From the NCBI RefSeq assembly GCF_014650695.1, contig NZ_BMVL01000020.1, forward strand, positions 5,836-69,835: DNA of 64,000 nucleotides, in the 5' to 3' direction. Positions 1 to 9,560 of this stretch are shown piece by piece. A program made the position numbers and the translations under genes. Below the pieces are notes generated by a model. It worked only from the letters and a program-made list of their open reading frames with translations, was not told the origin of the DNA and searched no databases. This DNA comes from Streptomyces avidinii (GTDB lineage Bacteria; Actinomycetota; Actinomycetes; Streptomycetales; Streptomycetaceae). Each line of letters starts with the position of its first letter. Position 1 is the stretch's first letter.

Positions 1-78
1 TCCCGGAAGGCCCGCGGGCCACCGCCCGGATCCGCAGACCGGGCCGGAGGCGTACGGTCCGTTGTCGGTGGGCGCAAG

Positions 79-84
79 TAGGGT
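79..84 (+). promoter_or_regulatory. Candidate -10 element before uvrC
   Basis: TAGGGT fits TAGRRT and is seven bases before the uvrC ATG, which would make the transcript leaderless or nearly so. No -35 match is present at normal spacing. Confidence 0.3.
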
Positions 85-91
85 GGTTGGC

Positions 92-2110
92 ATGGCCGAC
101 CCTTCCAGCTACCGTCCCGAGCCGGGACAGATCCCTGACTCCCCGGGGGTCTACAAGTTCCGCGACGAGCACCGCCGGGTGATCTACGTCGGGAAGGCCA
201 AGAGCCTGCGCCAGCGCCTGGCCAGCTACTTCCAGGACCTCGCCGGCCTGCATCCCCGTACCGCCACGATGGTGACCACGGCCGCCTCCGTCGAGTGGAC
301 CGTGGTGTCCACCGAGGTCGAGGCGCTCCAGCTGGAGTACTCGTGGATCAAGGAGTTCGACCCCCGGTTCAACGTCAAGTACCGGGACGACAAGAGCTAC
401 CCCTCCCTCGCCGTCACCCTCAATGAGGAGTACCCGCGGGTCCAGGTCATGCGGGGGCCCAAGAAGAAGGGCGTGCGCTACTTCGGGCCGTACGGACACG
501 CCTGGGCGATCCGCGAGACCGTCGACCTGATGCTCCGGGTGTTCCCGGTCCGGACCTGCTCCGCGGGCGTGTTCAAGCGCTCCGCCCAGATCGGCCGGCC
601 CTGCCTGCTCGGCTACATCGGCAAGTGCTCCGCCCCCTGCGTCGGCCGGGTCACCCCCGAGGAGCACCGCGAACTGGCCGAGGACTTCTGCGACTTCATG
701 GCCGGCCGCACCGGCACCTACCTCTCCCGGCTGGAGAAGGAGATGCACGCGGCGGCCGAGGAGATGGAGTACGAGAAGGCCGCCCGGCTGCGCGACGACA
801 TCGGGGCGCTGCGCCGGGCGATGGAGAAGAACGCCGTGGTGCTCGCCGACGCCACCGACGCCGACCTGATCGCCGTGGCCGAGGACGAGCTCGAAGCCGC
901 CGTGCAGATCTTCCACGTCCGCGGCGGCCGGGTCCGCGGTCAGCGCGGCTGGGTCACCGACAAGGTCGAGGCCGTCGACACCGCCGGACTCGTGGAGCAC
1001 GCCCTCCAGCAGCTGTACGGCGAGGAGAAGGGCGAGGCCGTGCCCAAGGAGGTGCTGGTCCCGGCGCTCCCCGAGGACGCGCCGGTGCTCAGCCAGTGGC
1101 TCGCCGACCGGCGGGGGTCCCAGGTCAGCCTGCGCATACCGCAGCGCGGCGACAAGAAGGACCTGATGGAGACCGTCCACCGCAATGCGCTCCAGTCCCT
1201 CGCGCTGCACAAGACCAAGCGCGCCAGCGATCTCACCACCCGCTCCCGGGCCCTGGAGGAGATCGCCGAGGCCCTGGACCTCGACAGTGCCCCGCTGCGC
1301 ATCGAGTGCTTCGACATCTCCCATCTCCAGGGTGACGACGTCGTCGCGTCGATGGTCGTCTTCGAGGACGGGCTGGCCCGCAAGAGCGAGTACCGGCGCT
1401 TCCAGATCAAGTCCTTCGAGGGGCAGGACGACGTCCGCTCCATGCACGAGGTGGTGTCCCGGCGCTTCCGCCGCTACCTGCAGGAGAAGCTGAAGACGGG
1501 GGAGTGGTCCCCCGAGGAGGGCGAGGACGTCGCCGGGGCGGTCCCCGAGGACGACGGGAGGCCCAAGCGGTTCGCGTACCCGCCGCAGCTCGTCGTGGTC
1601 GACGGCGGCCAACCGCAGGTCGCCGCCGCCAAGCGGGCCCTGGAAGAGCTCGGGATCGACGACGTCGCCGTGTGCGGTCTGGCCAAGCGGCTGGAGGAGG
1701 TCTGGCTGCCCGGCGAGGACGACCCGGTCGTACTGCCGCGCACCAGCGAGGGCCTCTACCTGCTCCAGCGGGTCCGTGACGAAGCCCACCGGTTCGCCAT
1801 CCAGTACCAGCGCAACAAGCGCGGCAAGCGCCTGAAATCAGGGCCGCTGGACGAGGTGCCCGGCCTCGGCGAGAGCCGCAAGCAGGCCCTGGTCAAGCAC
1901 TTCGGTTCGGTGAAGAAGCTGAGACAGGCGACAATCGACCAGATCTGCGAGGTCCCGGGCATAGGCCGGAAGACGGCCGAGACCGTGGTCGCGGCCCTCG
2001 CCCGGGCGGTTCCCGCTGGTCCTGCCGTCAACACGGCCACAGGAGAGATCATTGAGGATGAGACCCCCGCGCCAGCGGGAGCATCGTCCGAACGGGGGAC
2101 CGAGCAATGA
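92..2110 (+). CDS. uvrC: UvrABC system protein C (excinuclease subunit)
   Basis: UvrC makes both incisions around bulky DNA lesions after UvrAB has located the damage. The 672-residue protein has the expected order: a GIY-YIG nuclease near the N terminus (GVYKF and VIYVGKAKSLR), a UVR motif around residue 225 (YEKAARLRDDI), the RNase H-like 5'-nuclease domain (IECFDISHLQG, then VVVDGGQPQ), and a C-terminal pair of helix-hairpin-helices (DEVPGLGESRKQ, CEVPGIGRKTAE). I chose the ATG at 92 because the family starts close to the GIY-YIG domain; an in-frame TTG lies at 62. There is no clear ribosome site, but TAGGGT at 79-84 could give a nearly leaderless transcript. The stop overlaps rapZ by ATGA. 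Confidence 0.95.
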   Translation: MADPSSYRPEPGQIPDSPGVYKFRDEHRRVIYVGKAKSLRQRLASYFQDLAGLHPRTATMVTTAASVEWTVVSTEVEALQLEYSWIKEFDPRFNVKYRDDKSYPSLAVTLNEEYPRVQVMRGPKKKGVRYFGPYGHAWAIRETVDLMLRVFPVRTCSAGVFKRSAQIGRPCLLGYIGKCSAPCVGRVTPEEHRELAEDFCDFMAGRTGTYLSRLEKEMHAAAEEMEYEKAARLRDDIGALRRAMEKNAVVLADATDADLIAVAEDELEAAVQIFHVRGGRVRGQRGWVTDKVEAVDTAGLVEHALQQLYGEEKGEAVPKEVLVPALPEDAPVLSQWLADRRGSQVSLRIPQRGDKKDLMETVHRNALQSLALHKTKRASDLTTRSRALEEIAEALDLDSAPLRIECFDISHLQGDDVVASMVVFEDGLARKSEYRRFQIKSFEGQDDVRSMHEVVSRRFRRYLQEKLKTGEWSPEEGEDVAGAVPEDDGRPKRFAYPPQLVVVDGGQPQVAAAKRALEELGIDDVAVCGLAKRLEEVWLPGEDDPVVLPRTSEGLYLLQRVRDEAHRFAIQYQRNKRGKRLKSGPLDEVPGLGESRKQALVKHFGSVKKLRQATIDQICEVPGIGRKTAETVVAALARAVPAGPAVNTATGEIIEDETPAPAGASSERGTEQ

Positions 2111-3054
2111 CCGAGCACGAGACCGCGCACGACCGAGACGGAGCACAGGTGAGTACGGGCACGACAGTGGAGCCCGGCGAGACCGCCGAGGCGGCCATCC
2201 CCGAGCTGGTGATCATCTCCGGCATGTCCGGGGCCGGCCGCAGTACGGCGGCCAAGTGTCTGGAGGACCTCGGCTGGTTCGTCGTCGACAACCTGCCGCC
2301 GGCCCTGATCCCGACCATGGTGGAGCTCGGTGCCCGCTCCCAGGGCAACGTGGCGCGCATCGCCGTCGTCGTGGACGTCCGCGGCCGCCAGTTCTTCGAC
2401 GCCCTGCGCGAGTCGCTCGCCGACCTCGACAGCAAGGGCGTCACCCGCCGCATCGTCTTCCTGGAATCCTCCGACGACGCGCTGGTCCGCCGCTTCGAGT
2501 CGGTCCGCCGCCCGCACCCGCTCCAGGGCGACGGGCGCATCACCGACGGCATCGCCGCCGAGCGCGACCTGCTGCGCGAGCTGCGCGGCGACGCCGACCT
2601 GGTGATCGACACCTCCAGCCTGAACGTGCACGAACTGCGCGCCAAGATGGACGCCCAGTTCGCCGGGGACGAGGAGCCCGAGCTGCGGGCCACCGTCATG
2701 TCCTTCGGGTACAAGTACGGCCTCCCCGTCGACGCCGACCTGGTCGTCGACTGCCGCTTCATCCCCAACCCGCACTGGGTCCCGGAGCTGCGCCCCTTCA
2801 CCGGGCTCAACGAGGAGGTGTCGGGGTACGTCTTCAGCCAGCCCGGCGCCAAGGAGTTCCTCGACCGCTACACCGAGCTGCTCCAGCTCATCGCCACCGG
2901 CTACCGCCGCGAGGGCAAGCGGTACGTGACCATCGCGGTCGGCTGCACGGGCGGCAAGCACCGCAGTGTGGCCATGTCCGAGAAGCTCGCCGCCCGCCTC
3001 GCCTCCGAGGGAGTCGAGACCGTCGTAGTCCACCGGGACATGGGGCGCGAGTGA
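2107..3054 (+). CDS. rapZ: RapZ/YvcJ-family nucleotide-binding protein
   Basis: This is a P-loop protein of the RapZ (YvcJ) family. In E. coli the homologue is an RNase adapter controlling GlmS through small RNAs; in Gram-positives it binds and hydrolyses nucleotides and its role is less clear. The Walker A-like loop GMSGAGRST is at residues 39-47, followed by CLEDLGWFVVDNLPP and the C-terminal CTGGKHRSVAMSEKL signature. The usual P-loop lysine is arginine here. The ATG overlaps the uvrC stop, suggesting translational coupling. An alternative GTG at 2149 has a GGAG about six bases upstream, so the start is not settled. The GTG of yvcK overlaps this stop. Confidence 0.92.
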   Translation: MTEHETAHDRDGAQVSTGTTVEPGETAEAAIPELVIISGMSGAGRSTAAKCLEDLGWFVVDNLPPALIPTMVELGARSQGNVARIAVVVDVRGRQFFDALRESLADLDSKGVTRRIVFLESSDDALVRRFESVRRPHPLQGDGRITDGIAAERDLLRELRGDADLVIDTSSLNVHELRAKMDAQFAGDEEPELRATVMSFGYKYGLPVDADLVVDCRFIPNPHWVPELRPFTGLNEEVSGYVFSQPGAKEFLDRYTELLQLIATGYRREGKRYVTIAVGCTGGKHRSVAMSEKLAARLASEGVETVVVHRDMGRE

Positions 3055-4115
3055 CACCACGGACCCCGCGGCTGAGCCGCCTGCGCCGCCTCACCCCGGG
3101 ACGGGGCGAGGACGGCGTGGGCCGCTCCGGCCGTTCCGGCCGCCGGCGCGGCGCCACGCCCAAGGTGGTGGCGCTCGGCGGCGGCCAGGGCCTGTCGGCC
3201 TCCCTCGCCGCCCTGCGGCGCATCACCGGTGACCTCACCGCGGTGGTCACCGTCGCCGACGACGGCGGATCCAGCGGCCGGCTCCGCGAGGAGCTCGGCG
3301 TGCTCCCGCCCGGCGACCTGCGCAAGGCGCTGGCCGCGCTGTGCGGGGACGATGACTGGGGCCAGACCTGGGCCCGGGTCATCCAGCACCGCTTCCAGTC
3401 CGAGGGCGATCTGCACGGGCACGCGGTCGGGAACCTGCTGATCGTCGCCCTGTGGGAACAGCTCGGCGACCCCGTCCAGGCCCTCGACCTGGTCGGCAAG
3501 CTGCTCGGGGCCCAGGGACGCGTCCTGCCGATGTCGGCGGTGCCGCTGGAGCTCCAGGCCCTGGTCAGGGGGCACGACCCGGCCCGTCCCGAGGACGTGG
3601 ACACCGTCCGCGGGCAGGCCACGGTGGCGCTGACCCCGGGCGAGGTGCTCTCCGTACAGGTGGTGCCGAGCGACCCGCCGGCGGTGCCGGAGGCCGTCGC
3701 CGCGGTCCTGGACGCCGACTGGGTGGTGCTCGGTCCGGGGTCGTGGTTCTCCTCCGTGATTCCGCACCTGCTGGTGCCGGAACTGCTGGAAGCGCTGATG
3801 GAGACGAAGGCCCGGCGGGTCCTCTCGCTGAACCTCGCGCCGCAACCCGGCGAAACAGAGGGCTTCTCTCCGCAGCGTCATTTGGAGGTTTTGGCCCGAC
3901 ACGCCCCTAAACTCGCCCTGGACGTGGTGCTGGCCGACGAGGCCGCCGTGCCCGACCGCGAGTCCCTCTCCGATGCCGCGAAACGCTTCGGTGCCGCGGT
4001 CGAGCTGGCTCCCGTGGCCAGGCAGGACGGTTCTCCGAAGCACGATCCGGAGCTGCTGGCCGCCGCGTACGACCGTATTTTTCGGATGCATGGAAGGATC
4101 GGCCCATGGCGATGA
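3051..4115 (+). CDS. yvcK: YvcK/CofD-like gluconeogenesis factor
   Basis: The protein belongs to the YvcK branch of the CofD-like family, which binds UDP-sugars and links central carbon metabolism to cell wall synthesis and shape in Bacillus and mycobacteria. After about 35 basic residues comes the nucleotide-binding start (VVALGGGQGLSASLAAL), then DDGGSSGRLREELGVLPPGD, and later ADWVVLGPGSW. The start is taken as the GTG overlapping the rapZ stop by GTGA, which gives 354 residues, close to the family length. It sits in the conserved actinobacterial order rapZ-yvcK-whiA, and its last ten bases overlap the start of whiA. No enzyme activity should be assumed from the CofD resemblance. Confidence 0.9.
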   Translation: MTPRTPRLSRLRRLTPGRGEDGVGRSGRSGRRRGATPKVVALGGGQGLSASLAALRRITGDLTAVVTVADDGGSSGRLREELGVLPPGDLRKALAALCGDDDWGQTWARVIQHRFQSEGDLHGHAVGNLLIVALWEQLGDPVQALDLVGKLLGAQGRVLPMSAVPLELQALVRGHDPARPEDVDTVRGQATVALTPGEVLSVQVVPSDPPAVPEAVAAVLDADWVVLGPGSWFSSVIPHLLVPELLEALMETKARRVLSLNLAPQPGETEGFSPQRHLEVLARHAPKLALDVVLADEAAVPDRESLSDAAKRFGAAVELAPVARQDGSPKHDPELLAAAYDRIFRMHGRIGPWR

Positions 4116-5101
4116 CGCCTGCGGTGAAGGATGAGATCTCCCGCCTGCCCGTCACCCGGACCTGCTGCAGGAAGGCGGAGGTCTCGGCGATCCTTCGGTT
4201 CGCGGGCGGGCTGCACCTGGTGAGCGGCCGCATCGTCATCGAGGCGGAGCTGGACACCGGGATCGCCGCCAGACGCCTGCGCAAGGACATCCTGGAGATC
4301 TTCGGCCATTCCTCGGACCTGGTGGTGATGGCGCCCGGCGGACTGCGACGAGGCAGCCGCTACGTGGTCCGCGTCGTGGCCGGCGGTGACCAGCTGGCGC
4401 GCCAGACGGGCCTCGTGGACGGCCGCGGGCGCCCCATCCGGGGTCTTCCGCCGCAGGTGGTCTCCGGGGCCACCTGTGACGCCGAGGCGGCCTGGCGCGG
4501 CGCCTTCCTGGCCCACGGCTCGCTCACCGAGCCGGGCCGGTCCTCCTCCCTGGAGGTCACCTGCCCCGGCCCGGAGGCCGCCCTGGCCCTGGTGGGCGCC
4601 GCCCGCAGGCTGTCCATCGCCGCCAAGGCGCGCGAGGTGCGCGGAGTGGACCGGGTCGTCGTCCGCGACGGTGACGCGATCGGAGCCCTGCTGACCCGGC
4701 TCGGCGCGCACGAGTCGGTGCTGGCCTGGGAGGAGCGGCGGATGCGGCGCGAGGTGCGCGCCACCGCCAACCGCCTGGCCAACTTCGACGACGCCAACCT
4801 GCGCCGCTCGGCGCGCGCCGCGGTGGCCGCCGGAGCCCGCGTCCAGCGCGCGCTGGAGATCCTCGGCGAGGAGGTCCCCGAGCACCTGGCGGCGGCCGGC
4901 CGACTGCGCATGGAGCACAAGCAGGCCTCCCTGGAGGAGCTGGGCGCGCTCGCCGACCCGCCGCTGACCAAGGACGCGGTGGCCGGCCGGATCCGCCGCC
5001 TGCTGGCGATGGCCGACAAGCGGGCCCAGGACCTCGGCATCCCGGGCACCGAGTCGAATCTCGACCTCAGCGAGGAGATGGCCGACAACATGGCCGGATA
5101 G
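4106..5101 (+). CDS. whiA: Sporulation regulator WhiA
   Basis: WhiA is a DNA-binding regulator needed for sporulation septation in Streptomyces, where it works with WhiB; homologues occur in most Gram-positives. The 331 residues show the degenerate LAGLIDADG endonuclease-like N-terminal region (TCCRKAEVSAILRFAGGLH, then GATCDAEAAWRGAFLAHGS) and a C-terminal helix-turn-helix (QASLEELGALADPPLTKDAVAGRIRRLLAMA). The catalytic acidic residues of homing endonucleases are not obvious, as known for this family. The ATG lies within the 3' end of yvcK, so it probably shares that operon's transcript; an internal promoter is known in S. coelicolor but I cannot place one here. A strong hairpin follows. 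Confidence 0.96.
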   Translation: MAMTPAVKDEISRLPVTRTCCRKAEVSAILRFAGGLHLVSGRIVIEAELDTGIAARRLRKDILEIFGHSSDLVVMAPGGLRRGSRYVVRVVAGGDQLARQTGLVDGRGRPIRGLPPQVVSGATCDAEAAWRGAFLAHGSLTEPGRSSSLEVTCPGPEAALALVGAARRLSIAAKAREVRGVDRVVVRDGDAIGALLTRLGAHESVLAWEERRMRREVRATANRLANFDDANLRRSARAAVAAGARVQRALEILGEEVPEHLAAAGRLRMEHKQASLEELGALADPPLTKDAVAGRIRRLLAMADKRAQDLGIPGTESNLDLSEEMADNMAG

Positions 5102-5132
5102 CCGAACCGGCAGCGGTTTGCGGATTCGGCCG

Positions 5133-5166
5133 AAGGGGCCCGCGCGATCACTCGTGCGGGCCCCTT
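5133..5166 (+). terminator. Terminator after whiA
   Basis: A perfect 11-bp inverted repeat (AAGGGGCCCGC with its complement) surrounds a 12-base loop and ends in CCTTTG. It closes the uvrC-rapZ-yvcK-whiA operon. Confidence 0.8.
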
Positions 5167-5253
5167 TGCCGCACGCCCCATTGACATGAGCATGGGCCGG
5201 TCTTGAGTCTGGCGTCCGAACGCTTTCGTGGCAGACGACGCCCAGGGGGGCAC

Positions 5254-8214
5254 ATGAGTCACCGCGCGAGATCGATCCTCGCCGCAAGCGCACTCGTCTT
5301 CGGAACCACACTCGCCGTGCTGCCCGCCGCGGCACAGGCCCAGCCGGGACCCGGCGCCGCATCCGGCGCCGACGAGGTACGGGTCTACGACGCCGACATC
5401 ACGCGGGAACAGGTCCCGCTCGTCCTTGCCGCGGGACAGGACGCGCACGAGCTCTCCGAGCGGGCCCCGGAGACCGGGACGGCCCGCGTCGAGCTGTTCC
5501 TCAGCGGCGCCCAGGCCGAGGAACTCGCCGCCCAGGGCGTCAAGCTGGCCGAGCGCAAGGTGTCCGCACAGGGCCTGGCCCGCGGCAGGGCGGCCGGCGA
5601 CGGGGTGTTCCGCCCGTACAGCGGCAAGGGCGGCCTCCAGGAGGAGATCCTGCGGACCGCGCAGGAGAACCCGGGACTCACCAAGGTCGTCTCCATCGGC
5701 AAGACCGTCCAGGGCAAGGACATCCTCGCCCTCAAGGTCAGCAAGAACGCCAGGAAGACCAAGGACGGCGACAAGCCGGCCGTGCTCTACATGTCCAACC
5801 AGCACGCCCGTGAGTGGATCACCCCCGAGATGACCCGGCGGCTGATGCACCACACGCTCGACAACTACGGCAAGGACCAGCGGGTCACGAAGCTGGTGGA
5901 CTCCAGCGAGCTGTGGTTCCTGCTTTCCGCCAATCCCGACGGGTACGACTACACCCACGCGGCCGACGGCCAGCGGCTGTGGCGCAAGAACCTGCGCGAC
6001 AACGACGGCAATGGGAAGACCGGCCCCGGCGACGGGGTCGACCTCAACCGGAACTTCGCCTTCAAGTGGGGCTACGACAACGAGGGCTCCTCGCCGAACC
6101 AGGCGAGCGAGACCTATCGCGGCCCGAGCGCCTCCTCCGAGCCCGAGACCGTCGCCCTCGACCGCTTCCAGAAGCGCATCGGCTTCGAGTACGCCATCAA
6201 CTACCACTCCGCGGCCGAGCTGCTCCTCTACGGCGTGGGCTGGCAGGTCGCCACCCCCACCCCCGACGACGTCGCCTACAAGGCGCTCGCCGGCACCCCG
6301 GAGAACCCGGCCGTCCCCGGCTACTACCCGCAGGTCTCCTCCGAGCTCTACACCACCAACGGCGAGGCCGACGGCCACGCCTCCAACGTCAACGGCATCA
6401 TGATGTTCACGCCGGAGATGACCACCTGCCAGACCGCCTCGGCGAGCGACCCGAACGACCGGTGGAAGCCCGAGGACTGCGCCTCCGGCTTCAACTTCCC
6501 GGACGACGAGAAGCTCGTCCAGGCCGAGTTCGCCAAGAACGTCCCCTTCGCGCTGTCGGTCGGCGAGAGCGCCGCGAACCCGGACCGTCCGGCGTCCTCG
6601 GTGGGCCTGAGCGCCGCGGACTTCACGGTGGACGCCTTCGCCACCTCCTACGTCGCCCGCGGCGAGGACCAGCCGGTCTCCGTCACGGCCCGCAAGGCGC
6701 TGAAGGACAAGGAACTCAACTTCCGCATCAACGGCGGCCGCACGCACGACGAGGATCTGAAGCCCTGGAAGGGCGGCGAGGTCTACGGCGGCGACGACAA
6801 CAACTGGTTCGACGAGTACCGGGCCGAGGTCGACGGCGCGAAGCCCGGGGACAAGGTCGAGGCCTGGTTCACCGGCCGCGACCGCTCCGGCAAGCAGGTC
6901 TCCAGCGAGCACTTCACGTACACGGTGGCCGAGCGGCCGCGCGCGGACGTCCTGGTGATCGCGGAGGAGGGGGCCAAGGCCCAGCACGCCCAGACCTACG
7001 TCGACGCCCTGCGCGCGGCCGGCCGGTCCGCGGCGGTCTGGGACGTCGCCGTCCAGGGGGTCCCCGACCACCTCGGCGTCCTCTCCCACTTCGGTACGGT
7101 CGTCCACTACACCGGGGCCAAGACCCCCGGCGGCGAAACCCAGTTGGCCGTGCGCGACTTCCTGAACGAGGGCGGCAAGCTGATCGAGGCCGGTGAGCTC
7201 GCCGGCGGCAACGCCCAGGTCGGCCGCGCCGTGACCAACGACTTCAGCCAGTACTGGCTCGGCGCCTACGGCCGTACGAGCACCCCCGGAGCCACCGGCT
7301 TCGCCGGCGCCGGCGCCCTGAACGGGGCACGGGGCAACGTGGGCGACGCCGCGGGCAATCCGCTCAATGCCCCCGGCGGGTACACCGTCACCTCCGACAC
7401 CCTGGCGCCCGCCGCGTTCCCGCAGTTCAGGAGCGCCCAGGCCGGAGCCTTCACCGGGGTCGTGAACCCGTACGCCCCCTACGCCGGCTCCGGCATGGCC
7501 TCGGCCCTGCACGCCGACGACGACTGGAAGCGCCTCGTCCGGACGATCGACCTCACCGGGGTCACCGCGGCCGACCAGCCGAAGCTCGAGCTGGCCCTCA
7601 ACTGGAACACCGAGGAGGGCTACGACCACGCAGCTCTGGAGGCCCGGAGCGCCGGCGGAGACGACTGGACCACCCTGCCGGAGGCGGGCGGCCTGACCGG
7701 CAACACCGTCCCGGAGGAGTGCGCGGCCGGGTTCTTCATGAACGGCCACCCGTTCCTGCGCCACTACCTCACGCTCGACGCGGGCGGCTGCACCCCGCAG
7801 GGCACCAGCGGCCAGTGGAACAGCTTCACCGGTTCCTCCGGCGGCTGGAAGCAGGTCTCCTTCGACCTGAGCGCCTACGCGGGCCGGACCGTCGAGCTCT
7901 CGCTCTCCTACATCACCGACCCGGGCTCGGGCGGCCGCGGCGTCTTCGCGGACGACGCGCGCCTGTCCGTGGGCGGCGCGGACCGGGCCGTCGAGGGATT
8001 CGAGACCTCCCTCGGCGCGTGGACGGCGCAGGCCGCCCCGGCCGGAAGTCCCGAAGTCCCGGGCGACTGGGCCCGGACCGGCGAACTGTTCAAGTCCTAT
8101 GCGGCGGTCACCACGCGTGACACCGTGCTGTTGGGCTTCGGTCTGGAGCACATGCCGACCGCGGCGGACCGAGCGCTACTCGTCGGTAAGGCACTTCGTT
8201 CGCTGCACCGCTGA
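5254..8214 (+). CDS. Secreted M14 zinc carboxypeptidase, large multidomain
   Basis: This is a secreted zinc carboxypeptidase of family M14. The start ATG follows a good ribosome site (CAGGGGGG) and gives a signal peptide with basic N terminus, hydrophobic core and AQA-type end near residue 30. Zinc ligands are visible as H184 and E187 in QHAREW and H318 in NYHSAAEL; E388 in MMFTPEMTT is the likely catalytic glutamate. The peptidase occupies roughly residues 110-430. About 550 further residues follow, with a Rossmann-like stretch (DVLVIAEEGAKAQHAQTYVDAL) and a beta-rich C terminus resembling the tail of immune inhibitor A-type proteases. It probably digests extracellular peptides. It is monocistronic, and the substrate is unknown. 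Confidence 0.88.
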   Translation: MSHRARSILAASALVFGTTLAVLPAAAQAQPGPGAASGADEVRVYDADITREQVPLVLAAGQDAHELSERAPETGTARVELFLSGAQAEELAAQGVKLAERKVSAQGLARGRAAGDGVFRPYSGKGGLQEEILRTAQENPGLTKVVSIGKTVQGKDILALKVSKNARKTKDGDKPAVLYMSNQHAREWITPEMTRRLMHHTLDNYGKDQRVTKLVDSSELWFLLSANPDGYDYTHAADGQRLWRKNLRDNDGNGKTGPGDGVDLNRNFAFKWGYDNEGSSPNQASETYRGPSASSEPETVALDRFQKRIGFEYAINYHSAAELLLYGVGWQVATPTPDDVAYKALAGTPENPAVPGYYPQVSSELYTTNGEADGHASNVNGIMMFTPEMTTCQTASASDPNDRWKPEDCASGFNFPDDEKLVQAEFAKNVPFALSVGESAANPDRPASSVGLSAADFTVDAFATSYVARGEDQPVSVTARKALKDKELNFRINGGRTHDEDLKPWKGGEVYGGDDNNWFDEYRAEVDGAKPGDKVEAWFTGRDRSGKQVSSEHFTYTVAERPRADVLVIAEEGAKAQHAQTYVDALRAAGRSAAVWDVAVQGVPDHLGVLSHFGTVVHYTGAKTPGGETQLAVRDFLNEGGKLIEAGELAGGNAQVGRAVTNDFSQYWLGAYGRTSTPGATGFAGAGALNGARGNVGDAAGNPLNAPGGYTVTSDTLAPAAFPQFRSAQAGAFTGVVNPYAPYAGSGMASALHADDDWKRLVRTIDLTGVTAADQPKLELALNWNTEEGYDHAALEARSAGGDDWTTLPEAGGLTGNTVPEECAAGFFMNGHPFLRHYLTLDAGGCTPQGTSGQWNSFTGSSGGWKQVSFDLSAYAGRTVELSLSYITDPGSGGRGVFADDARLSVGGADRAVEGFETSLGAWTAQAAPAGSPEVPGDWARTGELFKSYAAVTTRDTVLLGFGLEHMPTAADRALLVGKALRSLHR

Positions 8215-8267
8215 TCAGAGCCCCGGGCCTCATTCACCCTGAGTGACCGGGGCCCAGGTCCCGAGGC

Positions 8268-8292
8268 CCCGTTCCACCGCGTCCGGAACGGG
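8268..8292 (+). terminator. Hairpin after the carboxypeptidase gene
   Basis: An 8-bp perfect inverted repeat (CCCGTTCC and GGAACGGG) lies between the carboxypeptidase and gap. It lacks a T-run, so it may be a terminator or only a folded leader. Confidence 0.35.
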
Positions 8293-8344
8293 ACCCCGGG
8301 CGTGTCAGGCCCCGACCGATGTCACCCAAAAGCTCACGGAGAGG

Positions 8345-8350
8345 TAGGGT
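8345..8350 (+). promoter_or_regulatory. Candidate -10 element of the gap promoter
   Basis: TAGGGT fits the Streptomyces HrdB-type -10 consensus TAGRRT and lies 71 bases before the gap start. No good TTGAC-like -35 is present at 16-18 bases, so the call rests on the -10 alone. Confidence 0.35.
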
Positions 8351-8421
8351 CGTAAGCGGTCGGGGACATCCCATACAGCTCGCCGGCGCTCTTACCGGCG
8401 CACCAACGAGGAGATCGGTTC

Positions 8422-9429
<1,008 letters not shown>

Positions 9430-9560
9430 GAACGTAGGGCAAGGCACCACGATGTGAGCACAGGGTCCGAGCAGCGCAACGAAGCGCCGCACGGGCCCTG
9501 TTGCTTGCCTCGTTATTTCCTTCCTCGCCCTTCGAGTGAAGGCTAAAGGAGTAGAAATAC

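Noticed and set aside
4360..8151. A 1263-codon open frame on the minus strand opposite the carboxypeptidase gene
   Set aside because: Its composition is the Gly/Val/Arg/Asp-rich pattern produced by a GC-rich gene read antisense, with no domain signature, and the plus-strand protein is clearly real.
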